A stretch of DNA of 64,000 nt from Sipunculus nudus. Taxonomy: Eukaryota; Annelida; Sipuncula; Golfingiida; Sipunculidae. Below the pieces are notes generated by a model that worked only from the letters and a program-made list of their open reading frames with translations, was not told the origin of the DNA and made no database searches. The stretch covers positions 66,506,618 through 66,570,617 of the forward strand of contig CM049317.1 in NCBI GenBank assembly GCA_026874595.1, in the 5' to 3' direction. Numbering within the stretch: position 1 is the first letter of the stretch; every line of letters begins with the position of its first letter. Shown piece after piece: positions 59,691-64,000 of the stretch. Made by a program: the position numbers and the translations under genes.

Positions 59691-61470
59691 CATCCACTGA
59701 CTGGGCACTAGATGATGGCCTGGGTTCATCTTGATGTCTACCGGTACCATCATGATGTCTACTAGTACTATAATGATGTCTACCGGTACCATCATGATGT
59801 CTACTAGTACTATAATGATGTCTACCGGTACCATCATGATGTCTACTAGTACTACAATGATGTCTACCGGTACCATCATGATGTCTACTAGTACTATAAT
59901 GATGTCTACCTGTACCATCATGATGTCTACTAGTACTATAATGATGTCTACCTGTACCATCATGATGTCTACTAGTACTATAATGATGTCTACCTGTACC
60001 ATCATGATGTCTACTAGTACTATAATGATGTCTACCGGTACCATCATGATGTCTACTAGTACTATAATGATGTCTACCGGTACCATCATGATGTCTACTA
60101 GTACTATAATGATGTCTACCTGTACCATCATGATGTCTACTAGTACTATAATGATGTCTACCTGTACCATCATGATGTCTACTAGTACTATAATGATGTC
60201 TACCTGTACCATCATGATGTCTACTAGTACTATAATGATGTCTACCTGTACCATCATGATGTCTACTAGTACTATAATGATGTCTACCTGTACCCTCATG
60301 ATGTCTACTGGTACTATATTGATGTCTACCTGTACCCTCATGATGTCTACTGGTACTATATTGATGTCTACCTGTACCCTCATGATGTCTACTGGTACTA
60401 TATTGATGTCTACCTGTACCCTCATGATGTCTACTGGTACTATATTGATGTCTACCTGTACCCTCATGATGTCTACTGGTACTATATTGATGTCTACCTG
60501 TACCCTCATGATGTCTAATAGTACTATAATGATGTCTACCTGTACCATCATGATGTCTACTAGTACTATAATGATGTCCACCTGTACCATCATGATGTCT
60601 ACTAGTACTATAATGATGTCCACCTGTACCATAAGGATGTCTAATAGTACTATAATGATGTCCACCTGTACCATCAGGATGTCTAATAGTACTATAATGA
60701 TGTCTACCTGTACCATCAGGATGTCTACAAGTACTATAATGATGTCTACCTGTACCATCAGGATGTCTACAAGTACTATAATGATGTCTACCTGTACCAT
60801 CATGATGTCTACAAGTACTATAATGATGTCTACCTGTACCATCATGATGTCTACAAGTACTATAATGATGTCTATCTGTACCATCATGATGTCTAATAGT
60901 ACTATAATGATGTCTATCTGTACCATCATGATGTCTAATAGTACTATAATGATGTCTACCTGTACCATCATGATGTCTACTAGTACTATAATGATGTCTA
61001 CCTGTACCATCATGATGTCTAATAGTACTATATTGATGTCTACCTGTACCATCATGATGTCTAATAGTACTATAATGATGTCTACCTGTACCATCATGAT
61101 GTCTAATAGTACTATAATGATGTCTACCTGTACCATCATGATGTCTAATAGTACTATAATGATGTCTACCTGTACCATCATGATGTCTACTAGTACTATA
61201 ATGATGTTTACCTGTACCATCATGATGTCTACTAGTACTATAATGATGTTTACCTGTACCATCATGATGTCTACAAGTACTATAATGATGTCTACCTGAA
61301 CCATCATGATGTCTACAAGAACTATAATGATGTCTACCTGTACCATCATGATGTCTACTAGTACTATAATGATGTCTACCTGTACCATCATGATGTCTAC
61401 TAGTACTATAATGATGTCTACCTGTACCATCATGATGTCTAGCAGTACCAGTTCTCCTATGACGCAGCAT
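59560..61470 (-). CDS. Doubtful: minus-strand ORF translating the minisatellite into a His-rich 14-aa repeat
   Basis: This 636-codon frame starts MLRHRRTG just after an in-frame TAA, then runs as RHHDGTGRHHYSTS repeats for about 570 residues and ends in a 50-residue non-repeat tail. There is no signal peptide. Variants change residues freely (S/I/C, D/E, R/G/K, H/P, H/Q), and a second minus frame (59682-61502) and a plus frame are equally open. Most likely an incidental ORF, though the lack of net indels and the spacing leave a small chance of a real low-complexity protein. Confidence 0.2.
   Translation of the reverse strand: MLRHRRTGTARHHDGTGRHHYSTSRHHDGTGRHHYSTSRHHDGTGRHHYSSCRHHDGSGRHHYSTCRHHDGTGKHHYSTSRHHDGTGKHHYSTSRHHDGTGRHHYSTIRHHDGTGRHHYSTIRHHDGTGRHHYSTIRHHDGTGRHQYSTIRHHDGTGRHHYSTSRHHDGTGRHHYSTIRHHDGTDRHHYSTIRHHDGTDRHHYSTCRHHDGTGRHHYSTCRHHDGTGRHHYSTCRHPDGTGRHHYSTCRHPDGTGRHHYSTIRHPDGTGGHHYSTIRHPYGTGGHHYSTSRHHDGTGGHHYSTSRHHDGTGRHHYSTIRHHEGTGRHQYSTSRHHEGTGRHQYSTSRHHEGTGRHQYSTSRHHEGTGRHQYSTSRHHEGTGRHQYSTSRHHEGTGRHHYSTSRHHDGTGRHHYSTSRHHDGTGRHHYSTSRHHDGTGRHHYSTSRHHDGTGRHHYSTSRHHDGTGRHHYSTSRHHDGTGRHHYSTSRHHDGTGRHHYSTSRHHDGTGRHHYSTSRHHDGTGRHHYSTSRHHDGTGRHHCSTSRHHDGTGRHHYSTSRHHDGTGRHHYSTSRHHDGTGRHQDEPRPSSSAQSVDGSVTPSYLWYQIETAMTGRDYFLNHRTRCQHGGPHTRVNPYQM
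59727..61448. repeat. 21/42 bp minisatellite, 82 x 21 bp with no net indel
   Basis: Alternating 21-mers CATCATGATGTCTACTAGTAC-like and TATAATGATGTCTACCGGTAC-like form 41 units of 42 bp. The span 59727-61448 is 1722 bp, exactly 82 x 21. Variants cluster locally (CCCTCATG...TACTGG...TATATTG units at 60290-60500; CATCAGG units near 60675-60770), indicating local homogenisation. Because 21 is a multiple of 3, one plus-strand and two minus-strand frames stay open throughout. Confidence 0.97.
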
Positions 61471-61669
61471 TTAGATCCTTCTGGCAAGGCGTTTGGGAAC
61501 ACCTACCACTGACCTTCTGCTGATCCATGATCGATCTCCTGATCCCTTATCTTCGTGACCTTTGCTAGCGCAGATGTTTGACTTAATATATGGTGAGCCA
61601 TCGCCAATGTTCCAGAAATTCCTCTCATCTTTCAAAGATAACGATGCCTGATAGATAAGAAAATTCGTT

Positions 61670-63585
61670 ACATGTGATACACAACCAATAGATTGATACA
61701 GTGGGCCTTCATGAGGTTGACCCTACAAGAGCTATACATGCATACTGCGTGACCTTAAGCCTTAACACAATTTATATCTCACTAACATTCAGGCTGCTTC
61801 TGGTTACATCTTCTCTAATATCGGAAATCAGGTCACTGTAACCTATATCTTGCTAACTACATTATGCACGGTTTTATAGGTTGCTTTATAGATATTTTGC
61901 ATTAGATCATAACATTGAAATAATATGTCACACATTTACATCTGTCCGCATGTAGAGTTTTATCAAAATGGTTCAAACCATCATTACAGAAATGTCATAA
62001 CACTATCACTACAATCATAACAAATGAAGCAACATTTCAAACAGACACTGATATATCAATAATTAATACATGAATTGCCTTTATGTCAAATCCAGATAAA
62101 CATTATGGGCCATGGGCCGATCGTTTTTTGATAGTTTAAAAATCTTCATTGTATAGAATTACGGTAACTTAAGTACAACATCATATATTTTTGCCTGTTT
62201 TAGTTAAGTAAAATCTGCATTACAATTGCTATAATAAAATAGTTATTAATGAAAGGTCGAACACCCATTGTTGATTTAAGTTGACTTACTTAATCTTACG
62301 CAAAGGGTATATTACATGCATTATGTGTAAATCCATGTTTCAGTTCAGTTCTGAGAGATATTTATTAATGTTATCCTTGCCTGACCTTTTACAAATTTTA
62401 GTTAGGATTAATTCAGTTTACACAGCTTGTCGGTTTAACATCAACAATATATTTAAACATCCTGCTTAAATAAATGTCTTTACCAGTTTTGTTTATTCGG
62501 TATTTACTGTGTAAAGTAATAAAAATAAATGGCAGGAAAATGTTTAGGGTCGGCTTTATTATCTGAAGGTTAAACAAACAATGGTTATATTTTCTGACCA
62601 GGTTACTTTTTTTTAATGATAAAAAAGAATAGGCAATGTTATCATATTAGTTGTAACCATAAAAACCTCACATTAAATAGTTATTGATTAACGTAATAAG
62701 CATGAATACAGGGGGGTATATAATGCTTATATTATTTCCATCAAATTAATCATTATTAAATTGTTATGTCTCGCATACGGGGAAGAAAAGACCGCAACCA
62801 GGACGTTGTTAAATACACAACACATAACCGGTATATAAACACTACAATTTTCACATTTATGTCCTACGGACTAAAACATTACATTTTGCAATGAATGTAT
62901 GGATCCAATGCATACTTTCGGTTTTACTTTCTCAAAGTGCCAGAGGACGTAGGTGTCATGCGAGCAACTACGCAAAAGGTAATAATAACAAATAATAAAT
63001 TATACTCATAATGAATAACACTAATTAATGACTTAGTATAACCATGAGGAATAATAATTTGCACTGTATGAGTATATTTGTATATGCGTATAACAATGCA
63101 CCTATGATTGTGTAAATGTGGTGTGTCCATATTTCCGTCAGCGTATATGTATGTGTGTTTTTTTAAACTCGGGACTGACGGGTAAATGACTTAACATGAC
63201 TGTACCACTATTATTCTGTCAATTCATGCAGATACGCATATACACGCACATAGATTCAAAGCTTCATGCTTTATGTATTGGCCATGTTTACTCGGATAAT
63301 GTATTGGCGCGAGGGGACTGGTACAGGAGTACGAATATAACATGAACCCTACTAAAGGTTCATAATATGAGATACATAACTGATTTATTATTGCTGAACG
63401 AGATGAAGGGCTGATTAACCAATTTCTCGTAAAAAAATGTTTTCCCCTCGAAAGAGTGATTGGACAAAGTACTTCGTGGCCCATTACCTCCTCTGAAAAT
63501 GTGCCACCGCCCCCCCTCCCCTCTTTGCCTACATTTGTCGTAAGCTTTTCCCATGAGGCACAAGGCTACAGGTTGTTTCCAAAGG
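61670..63585. other. Intergenic, nothing recognised
   Basis: AT-rich sequence with scattered short ORFs that have no domain or splice support. Confidence 0.5.
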
Positions 63586-63589
63586 TCAC

Positions 63590-64000
63590 TATACACAGGA
63601 TTATATAACCCCTTATCCTTAGGTAGGGTTTTCACGGGGAACGCGAACGAATCGCGAATGTCGAATAAATGGCAAAGCCCAACATTCGGAAAAGTTTTCC
63701 TCCAAATTTTTCGCCACAATCGAGGCATAAACCATTCTTGCGCAGATTGTGCTTAGTTCCCACCACGTTTGTGCTAATGTGGTGTGTAACGTTGCTTAAC
63801 GTGGCCGGCCCACATACACGAAGAACATGCGACTAAAATTCGAACAACACGAATGTCGCACGAATCTCGGGCCACATTCGTGCGGACTTTTCGCGACACA
63901 TGCACAAGAATTTTCCCATATTTCGCGAATAACGAACTTCCTGCGGCATTCGGGCGACATTCGTACATATGTCGAGCAATTATCTTGCGACCCGACATCC
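63590..64000. repeat. CpG-rich region with repeated ATTCG/CGAAT words
   Basis: ATTCG, CGAAT and TTCGCG occur every 10-30 bp in both orientations (TCGCGAATGTCG, CGCACGAATCTCG, ATTCGTGCGGACTTTTCGCG), unlike the AT-rich, CpG-poor surroundings. It is probably part of an unclassified repeat continuing beyond the window end. Overlapping ORFs on both strands have no recognisable domain. Confidence 0.55.

Noticed and set aside
59731-61299. 522-codon plus-strand ORF (MMSTSTI repeats)
   Set aside because: A by-product of a repeat unit divisible by three; two other frames are equally open and there is no non-repeat coding context.
63360-63728. 122-codon minus-strand ORF
   Set aside because: It lies partly in the ATTCG-rich repeat; both strands have comparable ORFs and no domain is seen.

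Overview
This is an AT-rich eukaryotic (animal) window. It has one well-resolved multi-exon gene with GT-AG introns, tRNA-derived SINEs, degraded LINEs, a pogo/Tigger-like DNA element, many (TA)n microsatellites and several minisatellites. F-type lectin, PLAT and C-type lectin modules in one secreted protein, in a SINE-rich AT-rich genome, suggest a lophotrochozoan, most likely a mollusc; that is inference, not a species call. No bacterial genes, rRNA, stand-alone tRNA genes or CRISPR arrays were seen.

Layout. 1-15.4 kb: intergenic, repeat-rich (a tandem SINE array, two SINE families, a LINE reverse-transcriptase fragment, a composite repeat in four partial copies, a ~45 bp VNTR). 15.6-31.5 kb: a plus-strand gene with exons for a signal peptide, a PLAT/LH2-like domain (3 exons), an F-type (fucolectin) domain (3 exons) and a second discoidin-like domain (2 exons, ending in a stop). 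Its last large intron holds an old LINE carrying a clean TA-flanked pogo-like MITE. 31.3-38.0 kb: tandem segmental duplications carrying partial copies of the terminal exon. 43.35-46.22 kb: three more exons (TSP1-like WxxWxxW plus a two-exon C-type lectin domain, then a stop), phase-compatible with the upstream gene, so either an alternative 3' end or the 3' part of a second gene. A 326 bp nearly perfect hairpin lies 15 bp before the first of these exons. 50.4-52.4 kb: a decayed second copy of the same cassette. 52.4-64 kb: mostly repeats, including a 1722 bp array of exactly 82 units of 21 bp.

All intron junctions in the gene were checked by hand for phase. Every junction from the F-type domain end onward is phase 1, which permits exon swapping: the F-type domain can be followed by the discoidin-like end (440 aa protein) or by the TSP1/C-type lectin end (504 aa). 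Both would be secreted, multi-lectin proteins of the kind associated with innate recognition or extracellular matrix, but the key sugar-binding residues of both lectin folds are altered, so ligand specificity cannot be assumed.
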